Positions 1 to 6,614 of a stretch of 9,203 nucleotides of DNA are shown one piece after another (within the stretch, counting starts at the first letter, position 1; each line of letters begins with the position of its first letter). The notes beneath the pieces are model-generated. The model did no database searches and had not been told where the DNA came from. It saw only the letters and a program-made list of their open reading frames with translations. The position numbers and the translations under genes are program-made. The stretch is from CAKSQF01 sp051867925 (GTDB lineage: Bacteria > Bacillota > Clostridia > Oscillospirales > CAG-272), in contig JBJDZI010000093.1 in the NCBI GenBank assembly GCA_051867925.1, forward strand, positions 1-9,203, given 5' to 3'.

Positions 1-4
1 CCGC

Positions 5-79
5 CAGCCAAGGAAAGGGGTTGGGAGCCCGAGGGAAGGGGAAAAACTTCGGCGTTTGAGATGGTTTTCCCCTTCCCTC
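5..79 (+). repeat. Repeat unit 1, ending in a 17-bp-stem palindrome
   Basis: This non-coding unit opens with AGCCAAGGAA and ends in a large perfect hairpin. Bases 29-45 pair with 65-81 over 17 bp (purine-rich GAGGGAAGGGGAAAA against its complement), leaving a 19-base loop at 46-64. The second half, 44-79, recurs at 220-255 with 5 differences in 36 positions by my count. The opening motif recurs at about 159. No coding sequence with a plausible ribosome binding site covers it. It looks like a member of an intergenic repeat family rather than a terminator, because no T-run follows the stem. Confidence 0.7.
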
Positions 80-132
80 GGTATGGTATGGGGCTTTTTC
101 GACACTCTGTGGGCGGCAAATACTTGCCGCCC
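55..132 (+). repeat. Left copy of the repeat shared by both window ends
   Basis: Read on the plus strand, these 78 bases align without gaps to the minus-strand reading of 9126-9203, with about 62 identical positions by my count. The conserved blocks are the first 22 bases (55-76), CTTTTTCGACA at 94-104, and a hairpin at 111-132 with arms GGGCGGCAA and TTGCCGCCC around a 4-base loop. The middle is divergent, but the spacing is exactly kept. The two copies are in opposite orientation and so form an inverted pair about 9 kb apart. Short open frames inside it are by-products of the repeat. Confidence 0.75.
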
Positions 133-157
133 GGTTTGCTATGTACGCTCAAGCAAG

Positions 158-255
158 AGCCAAGGAAGCGGGAGAGAGGAGCAGCAGCCGCTACGCGGCG
201 GCTGCGAAGGAGAGGGAGAAAACTTCGGCTTTCGAGATGTTTTTCCCCTCCTCTC
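158..255 (+). repeat. Repeat unit 2, diverged copy with extra hairpin
   Basis: This is a second copy of the unit at 5-79. It starts with the same AGCCAAGGAA motif and ends with the same loop and arm sequence (220-255). Its terminal palindrome is degenerate, with several mismatches, compared with the perfect stem of unit 1. Between the shared ends it carries a separate GC-rich hairpin in which 184-191 (GCAGCCGC) pairs with 198-205. The insert makes this unit longer than unit 1. No gene is seen here. Confidence 0.6.
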
Positions 256-260
256 AGAAG

Positions 261-302
261 CCAAGGCTCAGAACAAATTAGCACTCTATCGGTGCGCCTT
301 GG
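261..302 (-). repeat. Inverted repeat just after thiT stop
   Basis: Bases 261-267 (CCAAGGC) pair with 296-302, and a small inner hairpin pairs 281-284 with 292-295. The structure starts 5 bases after the thiT stop codon on the minus strand. It could help end or stabilise the thiT transcript, but no run of U follows, so it is not a convincing intrinsic terminator. Confidence 0.35.
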
Positions 303-307
303 TGGGG

Positions 308-886
308 CTACGCCTCAGGCGCCATCAGCCGCTTGAGCTGGGGGAGAGAACTGAGGATCACCAGCACCACCACGGTGATCACAAGTTCGGGGAGCATATA
401 CAGTCCGTTGTAGACCAGTGAGTAGAGCCATGTGTTCTCAAAGCTCCAGCCGAAGGCGACCTCACCGATGGATTTCCAAACCACAGCACCCGACAGCACG
501 GAAGAAATGTAGCGCAGGGTGATGGCGATGGCGGTGCCGGCTACGGCTCCGGTCCGTCCGCGACTGCGAAAAATGCCTGCAAAGCCCAGAACGGTGAAGG
601 CGATCAGATAGTCGAAGAGGATCATGCCGATCCATGCCTTGGCGTCAAGTCCCCAACTCATCGCCTCACCCAGATCCTGGAAAAGCTGGAGCAGGGAGTA
701 GGCGAAGGCGGATCCCAAGCCCCAGACCATGCCGTATTTCAGCGAGACCAGGCAGATGGGGAGCATGGAGAAGAGGGTGATCGCTCCGCCCCAAGGGAAG
801 TCTACGATCTTGACGAAGCTGAGCACGAAAGAAAGTGCCAGCAGGATCGCAGAGGTGACCAATTTGCGTGTGTTTGTGTGTTTCAT
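308..886 (-). CDS. thiT: ThiT, thiamine-binding S component of an ECF transporter
   Basis: This encodes a 192-residue integral membrane protein of the Thia_YuaJ family. ThiT binds thiamine at the outer face of the membrane and works with a shared EcfA/EcfA'/EcfT energising module, which is not in this window. The sequence is almost entirely hydrophobic and fits about six membrane helices. Two parts are family-typical: the early DFPWGG segment (29-34) and the late YSLVYNGLYMLPELVIT region (155-171). The length matches the family. The start is set by GGAGG at 893-897, 6 bases before the ATG. The assignment is independently supported by the TPP riboswitch and intrinsic terminator directly upstream, so expression should fall when thiamine pyrophosphate is plentiful. 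It appears to be a single-gene transcription unit. Recognition rests on remembered family patterns, not on a search. Confidence 0.93.
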   Translation of the reverse strand: MKHTNTRKLVTSAILLALSFVLSFVKIVDFPWGGAITLFSMLPICLVSLKYGMVWGLGSAFAYSLLQLFQDLGEAMSWGLDAKAWIGMILFDYLIAFTVLGFAGIFRSRGRTGAVAGTAIAITLRYISSVLSGAVVWKSIGEVAFGWSFENTWLYSLVYNGLYMLPELVITVVVLVILSSLPQLKRLMAPEA

Positions 887-900
887 AAAACACCTCCGAA

Positions 901-936
901 TAAATAAAACTCCGCACCGAATAAGCGGTGCAGAGT
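901..936 (-). terminator. Intrinsic terminator in the thiT leader (riboswitch expression platform)
   Basis: On the minus strand, CTCTGCACCG pairs with CGGTGCGGAG (one T-G pair) around the loop CTTATT, and the stem is followed by TTTATTTATT. It lies between the TPP aptamer and the thiT ribosome binding site. That is the expected place for a terminator that is favoured when the aptamer is bound. A further pairing, CAAAGCC with GGTCTTTG in the 937-980 stretch, could be an intermediate hairpin. I could not identify the antiterminator with certainty. Confidence 0.8.
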
Positions 937-982
937 CATAACGGCAAAGACCTCCCCATGGCGGGCAAGGCTTTGACAGATT

Positions 983-1078
983 ACGATCTTCCTACGACGG
1001 CATTATCCGTATCAGGTGAAGGGTTCGAAAGCCCCTGTGCAGGCTTTCGTCTCAGCTTTTGACAGCACCCCTGATCGT
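983..1078 (-). ncRNA. TPP riboswitch (THI element) controlling thiT
   Basis: The minus strand shows the hallmarks of the thiamine pyrophosphate aptamer in the right order. They are a P1 closing stem (ACGATC at 1073-1078 with GATCGT at 983-988), GGGGTGC, and the invariant CTGAGA (1050-1055). A P3 hairpin follows, with CGAAAGCC pairing to GGCTTTCG. Then come ACCCTT with ACCTGAT, GGATAATGCCG, and CGTAGGAAG before P1 closes. It sits about 14 bases after the predicted transcription start and is followed by an intrinsic terminator, which suggests control by transcription termination. Binding of TPP, the product of thiamine uptake and phosphorylation, would shut thiT off. Confidence 0.95.
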
Positions 1079-1098
1079 TATTCGGTTCGGTATGGCTT

Positions 1099-1127
1099 AT
1101 TGTAGCACAAACTGCTCCCCTTGTCAA
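1099..1127 (-). promoter_or_regulatory. Sigma-A promoter for the thiT riboswitch transcript
   Basis: On the minus strand the -35 is TTGACA (1122-1127), the spacer is 17 bases, and the -10 is TACAAT (1099-1104), with TG one base upstream as an extended -10. The start of transcription is expected near 1092, just before the aptamer. The match is very close to consensus. Confidence 0.88.
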
Positions 1128-1152
1128 GAGGAGCGGTGCTTTTTTGTTTTTT
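1104..1152 (+). terminator. Possible plus-strand terminator overlapping the thiT promoter
   Basis: On the plus strand, AGCAC (1104-1108) can pair with GTGCT (1136-1140) and GCTCC (1114-1118) with GGAGC (1130-1134). This is followed by two T-runs (1140-1145 and 1147-1152). The shape is that of an intrinsic terminator, but no plus-strand gene lies to its left. In the minus direction, where the genes run, no T-run follows, so it would not stop the fab/HAD transcript. It may be coincidental, because it shares its bases with a strong promoter. Confidence 0.35.
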
Positions 1153-1182
1153 GAACAGATGAGAATTTGCGCTTTGGGCAGA

Positions 1183-1878
1183 TTAGAGCGTTTGACGCTC
1201 CGCCTTGCGCAGCATCGTGCAGGACAACTCCGTCAAAGACTCCACCGAAAGGTCGGCAAGGCGGCGTTTTTCCTCTTCCCGATCGCGGAAGGTGTCGTCG
1301 TAAACGCTGATGGTGAAAAATCCCGCTTTCTTTGCGGTGGCGATGGCGGTGGGCGAATCCTCTACCACGGCGGTGGTGGCGCGGTCACTGCCTAATAGCT
1401 CCAGCGCGCGCTCATAAACGGTCGGTGATCGCTTGTCTGCGCCCACTTCGGTGCAGGTCAGAATGAACCGCTGTCCCGTGATGCCCACCGAGGCAAGCCC
1501 CGCCTCCACATGGGATCGCTCGGCGGCAGTTGCCACGCAGTAGGGGATGCCCGCCGCCTCCAGCCGTCGGATCAGATCAGCCACGCCCGCTTTGGGGGTG
1601 GCCTCGGTGCGATAATAGCCGTCCATCAGCGAGACCACTTCGGCGGACAGCGCCTCCGGCTCCACCTCCAGCCCAAAGGTCTCCCGCAGATACACCGCCA
1701 GTTCGGGAACGGGTCTCGTGTGAACGTGATAAAGAAAATCTTCAGGGGCGGTCAGCCCGTACCGCTCCAGATAACGAAATCCCACCTGACTCCAGCGGGG
1801 ATTGGAGTCAATGAGGGTGCCGTCCATGTCGAAAATCACGCCGGACAACCATAGCGTGTCGGGATGCAAACGATGCAT
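1183..1878 (-). CDS. HAD-superfamily phosphatase (beta-phosphoglucomutase/phosphoglycolate phosphatase-like)
   Basis: This encodes a 231-residue soluble hydrolase of the HAD superfamily, subfamily IA type. All four catalytic motifs are visible: DMDGT at 17-21 (nucleophile D17, acid/base D19), VATAA with T117, K149 in GADKRSP, and VEDSPTA with E173/D174. The residues between motif I and the core look like the helical cap of this group. The start is the ATG at 1876-1878, because GGAGG at 1884-1888 sits 5 bases before it. An ATG four codons upstream overlaps that site, and the longer open frame would run into fabZ. The gene follows fabZ by 128 bases with no promoter that I recognise, so it is probably co-transcribed. 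The substrate cannot be read from the sequence, and a link to fatty acid synthesis is only positional. Confidence 0.88.
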   Translation of the reverse strand: MHRLHPDTLWLSGVIFDMDGTLIDSNPRWSQVGFRYLERYGLTAPEDFLYHVHTRPVPELAVYLRETFGLEVEPEALSAEVVSLMDGYYRTEATPKAGVADLIRRLEAAGIPYCVATAAERSHVEAGLASVGITGQRFILTCTEVGADKRSPTVYERALELLGSDRATTAVVEDSPTAIATAKKAGFFTISVYDDTFRDREEEKRRLADLSVESLTELSCTMLRKAERQTL

Positions 1879-1896
1879 ATGTTCCTCCATGCGCAA

Positions 1897-1927
1897 AGAC
1901 CGTCCGGCAACTGCTGCGGGACGGTCT
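1897..1927 (-). repeat. Hairpin in the leader of the HAD gene
   Basis: AGACCGTCC (1897-1905) pairs perfectly with GGACGGTCT (1919-1927) around a 13-base loop. It ends only 8 bases before the GGAGG that serves the HAD gene. Only TT follows it on the minus strand, so it is not an intrinsic terminator. It could affect RNA processing or translation of the HAD gene. Confidence 0.5.
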
Positions 1928-1948
1928 GGATGGGTGAATTGGATTGTG

Positions 1949-1999
1949 GGGGAATGTTCCTGCATTAGCGCAGAAGCGCATTGGCGCAGAGAATTCCCC
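1949..1999 (-). repeat. Long-range inverted repeat after fabZ
   Basis: GGGGAAT (1949-1955) pairs with ATTCCCC (1993-1999). The enclosed sequence holds several GCGC-containing short repeats that can form an inner hairpin. It begins 7 bases after the fabZ stop codon. With no T-run it is a weak terminator at best, and partial termination or RNA processing between fabZ and the HAD gene is possible. Confidence 0.4.
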
Positions 2000-2006
2000 A
2001 AGCGAT

Positions 2007-2417
2007 TTATACGATGGCAAAGGAAAATTCGCCGCTCATGGCTTTCTTGCCGTTCACCGAAGCGGTGCCCTCGATCCAGTAGAAGGGAGCCTTCTGCTTG
2101 GATATCTTGCAGTCGAAGCGGATGGTGTCGCCGGGCTTCACCTGCTGGCGGAACTTTACGTTGTTGATGCCGGTGTAAACGGGCGTTTTGCCTGCCATAT
2201 CTGCAGAAAAGAGGATGCAGGCAGACTGGGCGCACATTTCGCAGAGGATAACGCCGGGAACGATGGGATTGCCGGGGAAATGTCCCTGCAGGAAGAATTC
2301 GGTTCCCTTGACGGTGTAGTAACCGGTGGAAGAACCGTCTTCGTTCAGAATTGCCTCTTCCACCAGGAGCATCGGCTCACGGTGGGGAAGGATGGTTTTG
2401 ATTTCGTCCAGATTCAT
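2007..2417 (-). CDS. fabZ: FabZ, 3-hydroxyacyl-[acyl carrier protein] dehydratase
   Basis: This 136-residue hot-dog-fold enzyme removes water from (3R)-hydroxyacyl-ACP to give trans-2-enoyl-ACP in each elongation round. The PHREPMLLV opening (11-19) is typical of FabZ. The catalytic histidine is H46 in GHFPGNPIVPGV, and the catalytic glutamate is E60 in ILCEMCAQSA. The length is normal for FabZ and shorter than FabA. The start is set by a perfect AGGAGGT (2424-2430), 6 bases before the ATG. That site overlaps the last base of the fabF stop codon, so the two genes are tightly coupled (12-base gap). In many Clostridia accB lies between fabF and fabZ, but here nothing does. Confidence 0.96.
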   Translation of the reverse strand: MNLDEIKTILPHREPMLLVEEAILNEDGSSTGYYTVKGTEFFLQGHFPGNPIVPGVILCEMCAQSACILFSADMAGKTPVYTGINNVKFRQQVKPGDTIRFDCKISKQKAPFYWIEGTASVNGKKAMSGEFSFAIV

Positions 2418-2429
2418 AGGGATACCTCC

Positions 2430-3668
2430 TTACGCTTTCTTCAGCACCAGAGCGGCGTTATGACCGCCAAAGCCCAGGTTGGTGGAGATGGCATAGGTAA
2501 GATCTGCCTTGACTGCCGTGTTGGGGGTGTAGTTCAGATCGCATTCGGGGTCAGCTTCCTTGTAACCCACGGTGGGAGGAACGATGCCGTCCCGCAGAGC
2601 CAGTGCCGAAGCGATTGCCTCTACTGCGCCGGTAGCGCCCAGCATATGTCCGGTCATGGATTTGGTGGAACTGATGTGCAGATCGTAAGCCGCATCGCCG
2701 AAGACTCTCTTGAAAGCGAGGGTTTCGGTCTTGTCGTTGATGCTGGTGGAGGTGCCGTGTGCGTTGACATAGATCCGAGCGGCGTCCTCGGCATTGATGC
2801 CTGCCTCTTCCACAGCCAATTTGATTGCCATCGAGGAACCCTCGGCATCGGGCGCGGGGGAGGTCATGTGGTAAGCATCACAGGTGTTGCCGTAGCCCAC
2901 AATCTCCGCGTAGATTTTGGCACCGCGGGCGACGGCGCGGTCATATTCTTCCAGAACCAGCACGCCTGCACCGTCACCCATGACGAAGCCGCTTCTGCGG
3001 GCGTCGAAGGGAATGGATGCGGCGGTAGGATCGTCGCCTTCGTGGAGTGCTTTGCAATTGGTAAAGCCCGCGATGGACAAAGGCTCGATGGCGGATTCTG
3101 CGCCGCCCGCGATTATGGCGTCGGCGTAGCCGTGCTTGATGGCGCGGTAAGCCTCACCAACGGCGTTGGCGGAGGTAGCGCAGGCGGTGACTACGGGCAG
3201 GGTAGGACCCTTTGCACCGTTGCGGATGGCGATCATGCCTGCCGCCATATTGGAGATCATTTTGGGAACGAACAGAGGGGAAACTCTGCCGGGACCCTTC
3301 TTGTCCAACGCCAAGGTCTCGTTGACGAAGGTCTGCATACCGCCGATGCCCGAACTGACGTAAACACCCAAACGGAAGGGATCAATGCCCGACTCCAGAA
3401 TCTGGCTGTCTTTAATGGCTTCGTCGGAAGCAGCGATGGCATAGTGGGTGAAGTTATCTGCACGGCGCACCTCGGCAGGGCTATCGTACAGGGATTTGGG
3501 GTCGAAATCCTTGACCTCAGCGGCAAGTTTTACCTTGTAGTCGGTGGTATCAAAACGGGTGATGGGCCCGATGCCGCATTTGCCTGCGGTCAGACTGTCC
3601 CAAAAAGTGGCGGCGTCGTTGCCCACGGGGGAAAGTACGCCGATACCGGTAATCACAACTCTACGCAT
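2430..3668 (-). CDS. fabF: FabF, 3-oxoacyl-ACP synthase II
   Basis: This 412-residue thiolase-fold condensing enzyme adds two carbons from malonyl-ACP to the growing acyl-ACP. The Cys-His-His triad and lysine are present: C163 in TACATSANA, H304 in VNAHGTSTS, K336 in SSTKSMTGH and H341. The gating segment NLGFGGHNA lies at 397-405. Length and spacing of these residues match characterised FabF proteins. AGGAG at 3676-3680 lies 7 bases before the ATG. It is separated from fabG by 29 bases and followed by fabZ after 12, so it is clearly in the same operon. No separate fabB is seen in the window, so FabF is the only elongating condensing enzyme visible. Confidence 0.97.
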   Translation of the reverse strand: MRRVVITGIGVLSPVGNDAATFWDSLTAGKCGIGPITRFDTTDYKVKLAAEVKDFDPKSLYDSPAEVRRADNFTHYAIAASDEAIKDSQILESGIDPFRLGVYVSSGIGGMQTFVNETLALDKKGPGRVSPLFVPKMISNMAAGMIAIRNGAKGPTLPVVTACATSANAVGEAYRAIKHGYADAIIAGGAESAIEPLSIAGFTNCKALHEGDDPTAASIPFDARRSGFVMGDGAGVLVLEEYDRAVARGAKIYAEIVGYGNTCDAYHMTSPAPDAEGSSMAIKLAVEEAGINAEDAARIYVNAHGTSTSINDKTETLAFKRVFGDAAYDLHISSTKSMTGHMLGATGAVEAIASALALRDGIVPPTVGYKEADPECDLNYTPNTAVKADLTYAISTNLGFGGHNAALVLKKA

Positions 3669-3697
3669 AGTTTTTCTCCTATTCAGATGAGACGCGC

Positions 3698-4438
3698 TTA
3701 TGCGCCCATACCGCCGGTGACCTTAATGACTTCACCGGTGATGTAAGAGGATGCCTCGGAGGCAAGGAATGCCACGGCGTTTGCCACGTCCTCAGGCGTG
3801 CCCACCCGCTTCACGGGAATCTGGGAGAGGAAGGCTTCCTTGGCGTTGTCGGACAGAACGGCGGTCATGCCGGTGTCGATGAAGCCGGGGGCAACTGCAT
3901 TGCAGGTGATGCCGCGGGAAGCAAATTCCTTGGCGGTGGTCTTGGTCAGCGCGATCACGCCTGCCTTGGAGGCAGAGTAGTTCGCTTGTCCTTCGTTGCC
4001 GGTGATGCCTACGATGGACGCCATATTGACGATGCGACCGTAGCGGTTGCGCATCATGTGACGGGTCAGCGTCTTGGTCATCAGGAACGTACCCTTCAGG
4101 TTGACGTTGATGACGGCGTCGAATTCAGCCTCGGACATCTGGATCATCAGTTTGTCCTTGGTGATGCCGGCGTTGTTGACCAGAATGTCGATCTTACCGA
4201 ACGCCTCGATGGCTGCCTTGACGTTGGCATCCACGGCGGTGCTGTCGGTAATGTCGCAGCGATAATAGTTTGCCTTCACACCGTGGGCGGCGATCTCGTT
4301 CAGTGTTCCCACGGCGGTGTCGGCGTCGAATACGTCGAAAATGACGATGTTGGCTCCTTGGGATGCCAGTTTCAGGGCGATGGCTTTGCCAATGCCCCGG
4401 GCTGCACCGGTGATGAGAGCGGTTCTTCCTTGGAACAT
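3698..4438 (-). CDS. fabG: FabG, 3-oxoacyl-ACP reductase
   Basis: This 246-residue short-chain dehydrogenase/reductase uses NADPH to reduce 3-oxoacyl-ACP to (3R)-hydroxyacyl-ACP. The nucleotide-binding TGAARGIG motif lies at 10-17, NNAG at 88-91, and the catalytic S141, Y154 and K158 are in MASIVGITG and YSASK. The PG motif at 184-185 and the C-terminal TGGMGA ending are typical of FabG. The start follows AAGG (4448-4451) with a 9-base gap, which is a weaker ribosome binding site than those of the neighbours. It lies 39 bases after fabD and 29 before fabF. Confidence 0.97.
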   Translation of the reverse strand: MFQGRTALITGAARGIGKAIALKLASQGANIVIFDVFDADTAVGTLNEIAAHGVKANYYRCDITDSTAVDANVKAAIEAFGKIDILVNNAGITKDKLMIQMSEAEFDAVINVNLKGTFLMTKTLTRHMMRNRYGRIVNMASIVGITGNEGQANYSASKAGVIALTKTTAKEFASRGITCNAVAPGFIDTGMTAVLSDNAKEAFLSQIPVKRVGTPEDVANAVAFLASEASSYITGEVIKVTGGMGA

Positions 4439-4477
4439 TTTCGATAACCTTCTTTCGATAAATATATGGAGGGCGAG

Positions 4478-5404
4478 TTATGCGCCCTGCAGAGCCGACA
4501 GAGTGGCTTCCAGCGAAGCGACGTCGGCGACGTTTGCGATGGTCACGTCGGTCAGAGTCTTAGCGACCAGACCGGAGAGGGTCTTGCCTGCACCCACCTC
4601 GATGAAGGTGTCATAGCCTTCGGCTTGCATCTTCCGGAGGGTGTCCGCCCAGCGCACGCTGTTGGAAGCCTGTGCGGCGATGGCAGAGCGGATCTCATCC
4701 GCAGATGCGGGATAGAGATCGCCGGTGAGGTTGGACCAGATGGGGAGATGATCTTCCGAAACGGGCAGGGTGGTCAGTGCCTCGGCGAGTGCCTTGGTGG
4801 CGTCCTGCATATAAGGCGTGTGGAAGGCACCGCTGACAGCCAGCGGGATTCCTCTGCCGCCTGCCGCTTTCACCGCATCACAGAAGGGAGCGATCTGCTC
4901 CTTTTTGCCTGCGCAGGCAACCTGTCCGGGGCAGTTGTAGTTGACGGGCCAGACTTCGTCGAAGCTTGCGGCAAGCTCCTCGACCTTATTGTCGGAGAGT
5001 TTGACCACTGCCGCCATACCGCCGGGGTGCCTTGCGGCGCACTCAGCCATCTTTTCACCGCGGAGGGTGACCAGACGAAATGCGTCGTTGTCAAACAGCA
5101 CGCCCGCAAAAGCCAGCGCAGCGATTTCACCCAAAGAGAAGCCGGCAACGCCGTCCACCTTCACGCCCGCCTCAGTCAGAGCATAGGCGCAAGCCAGATC
5201 GGTCAGAAACAGGCAGGGTTGGGTATTTTCGGTGAGGGTCAACTCTTCCTTGGTTCCCTCAAAGCAGGTAGCAAGCGTACCGGGACGGTTCGCTTCGCCC
5301 ATATCGAAGATTTTTTTGGCAGCGGGAGACTTTTCGTAAAGATCCCGTCCCATGCCGGGGGTCTGCGCGCCCTGACCGGCAAACAGCAATGCTATTTTAC
5401 CCAT
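4478..5404 (-). CDS. fabD: FabD, malonyl-CoA:ACP transacylase
   Basis: This 308-residue acyltransferase moves malonate from CoA to ACP, supplying the extender for FabH and FabF. Visible motifs are GQGAQ at 10-14, the nucleophile S90 in GFSLGE, R115 in TLRGEKMAE, H195 in SGAFHTPYM and Q245. The ATG at 5402-5404 is chosen because the protein opens MGKIALLFAGQG, as this family does. A longer open frame upstream is just fabK read in another frame. GGAGG at 5415-5419 lies 10 bases before the ATG, inside the end of fabK. The coding regions of fabK and fabD overlap by 13 bases, which suggests translational coupling. Confidence 0.97.
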   Translation of the reverse strand: MGKIALLFAGQGAQTPGMGRDLYEKSPAAKKIFDMGEANRPGTLATCFEGTKEELTLTENTQPCLFLTDLACAYALTEAGVKVDGVAGFSLGEIAALAFAGVLFDNDAFRLVTLRGEKMAECAARHPGGMAAVVKLSDNKVEELAASFDEVWPVNYNCPGQVACAGKKEQIAPFCDAVKAAGGRGIPLAVSGAFHTPYMQDATKALAEALTTLPVSEDHLPIWSNLTGDLYPASADEIRSAIAAQASNSVRWADTLRKMQAEGYDTFIEVGAGKTLSGLVAKTLTDVTIANVADVASLEATLSALQGA

Positions 5405-6342
5405 TTTGCACACGCCTCCGTCAGTAGTTTTTCGCAGTCGCCGCAAACTTCTTCTATGATCTGTTTGCAGGACATTCTTTCCTTCACCAGACCTGCAATC
5501 TCTCCGCAAAGGAAGGAACCGGTCTGGGTATCGCCCTCTCTGGCTGCACGTCTGAGCGCGCCCACACCGAGGGGAGCCAGTTCTTCGGCAGGCAGGCACT
5601 CCACCATTTCTTTCTTGTGGAAGTCCTTGGAGAAGGGATTTTTCAGTGCGCGGCAGGCATCGCCGGTACGCTCACCGGTGGTGATGGTATCAATGTCCTT
5701 TGCCTTCAGCACCATATCTTTGTAATTGTCGTGGATGGTGCATTCGTCCGCTACCAAGAAGCGGGTGCCCATCTGTACGCCGCAAGCACCCAGCATGAGT
5801 GCCGCAGCCATTCCTCTGCCGTCTGCGATGCCGCCTGCGGCGAGAACGGGAATGTTCACTGCATCCACCACCTGAGGGATCAGGGGCATGGTGTGCAGTT
5901 TACCGATGTGTCCGCCCGACTCAGCACCCTCGGCGATGATGGCGGTAGCACCGTTCCGCTCTGCGCGTTTGGCGAAGCTGACGGAGGCGACTACCGGGAT
6001 CACCTTGATGCCCGCATCCAGCCAAGCCTTCATGTAAGGGGAGGGATCGCCTGCACCGGTGACCACAACGGGTACCTTCTCGTCCACGACGACCTCGGCA
6101 ATCTCTTTCACGAAGGGGGACATGAGCATGACGTTTACGCCGAAGGGCTTGTCGGTCATGGTGCGGAGCTTTCTGATCTCCGCGGTAAGCTGTTCGCGAT
6201 TGGAGTTCATGCCGGCAATAATGCCGAGTCCGCCCGCATTGGAGACTGCCGCCGCAAGATTTGCGTCGGAGATCCAAGCCATACCTCCCTGAAAAACAGG
6301 GTATTTGATTCCAAGAAGTTCACAAAGCTGACTCTGTAACAT
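5392..6342 (-). CDS. fabK: FabK, FMN-dependent enoyl-ACP reductase II
   Basis: This 316-residue TIM-barrel flavoprotein, of the nitronate monooxygenase-like superfamily, reduces trans-2-enoyl-ACP as the last step of elongation. It closely follows the pneumococcal FabK pattern: PVFQGGMAWISDANLAAAVS near the start, GGLGII, KPFGVNVMLMSPF (65-77), VVTGAG, EGAESGGHIGKL with the conserved H145, and the phosphate-binding AAGGIADGRG and GTRF segments. The ATG at 6340-6342 is preferred. AAAGGAG (6353-6359) lies 10 bases upstream, and the N-terminus then matches FabK in length. An ATG 24 bases further upstream has no good ribosome binding site. FabK is resistant to triclosan in characterised species. 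No fabI or fabL is seen here. Confidence 0.96.
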   Translation of the reverse strand: MLQSQLCELLGIKYPVFQGGMAWISDANLAAAVSNAGGLGIIAGMNSNREQLTAEIRKLRTMTDKPFGVNVMLMSPFVKEIAEVVVDEKVPVVVTGAGDPSPYMKAWLDAGIKVIPVVASVSFAKRAERNGATAIIAEGAESGGHIGKLHTMPLIPQVVDAVNIPVLAAGGIADGRGMAAALMLGACGVQMGTRFLVADECTIHDNYKDMVLKAKDIDTITTGERTGDACRALKNPFSKDFHKKEMVECLPAEELAPLGVGALRRAAREGDTQTGSFLCGEIAGLVKERMSCKQIIEEVCGDCEKLLTEACAKWVK

Positions 6343-6370
6343 ATTGCCTACACTCCTTTGCGACATAGTC

Positions 6371-6586
6371 TCAGCCCTGGTTTTCGATGTACTCTACCAG
6401 CTTGTCGATGTTGTTCAGCTCGGCAGACAGTTCGATGGAAACGCCCAGTTCGTCTTCGATCTGCATAACCAGCTCGGCGATGTCCAGGGAGTCCAGACCC
6501 AAATCCTCGAAGGTAGCGTCTGCTTCGATCTCGGAAACGTCCTTTCCAAGGTATTCAGCGATGATAGCGATCAGTTTCTCTTTCAT
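6371..6586 (-). CDS. acpP: AcpP, acyl carrier protein
   Basis: This 71-residue acidic four-helix protein carries the growing acyl chain on a 4'-phosphopantetheine arm. The arm attaches to S33 in the DLGLDSLD motif (28-35). The start is the ATG at 6584-6586, with GGAGG at 6595-6599 and an 8-base gap. An in-frame ATG ten codons upstream lacks a site and would add a non-conserved N-terminus. The protein is slightly shorter than the usual 75-80 residues. It lies between fabH (75-base gap, the largest within the fab genes) and fabK (28-base gap). Confidence 0.97.
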   Translation of the reverse strand: MKEKLIAIIAEYLGKDVSEIEADATFEDLGLDSLDIAELVMQIEDELGVSIELSAELNNIDKLVEYIENQG

Positions 6587-6614
6587 TGAGGTATCCTCCA
6601 AAAAAATATGATTC

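Noticed and set aside
1..307. CRISPR array or insertion sequence
   Set aside because: The repeats are only two to three diverged units with no regular spacers. No transposase or integrase motif appears in any frame of the window.
56..421. Short open frames at 56-421 and 61-336, with lookalikes at 8831-9202 and 8961-9197
   Set aside because: The matching starts (MRWFSPS and MVFPF) arise because both ends carry the same DNA repeat. No ribosome binding sites are seen, and the reading continues into palindromes or antisense to real genes.
1186..1200. Hairpin GAGCGT/ACGCTC at the end of the HAD gene as an operon terminator
   Set aside because: The stem is only 6 bp, lies within the last codons, and has no T-run after it on the minus strand.
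1879..2235. Upstream extension of the HAD open frame (residues before MHRLHP)
   Set aside because: It overlaps fabZ in another frame and lacks family similarity. A well-placed GGAGG marks the internal ATG at 1876-1878.
1944..3746. 600-residue open frame on the plus strand
   Set aside because: It lies opposite fabZ and fabF and the end of fabG, whose catalytic motifs are unmistakable. It has no recognisable domains and looks like a mirror frame of GC-biased codons.
4466..5725. 419-residue open frame on the plus strand
   Set aside because: It is antisense to fabD and part of fabK, with low-complexity composition and no family motifs.
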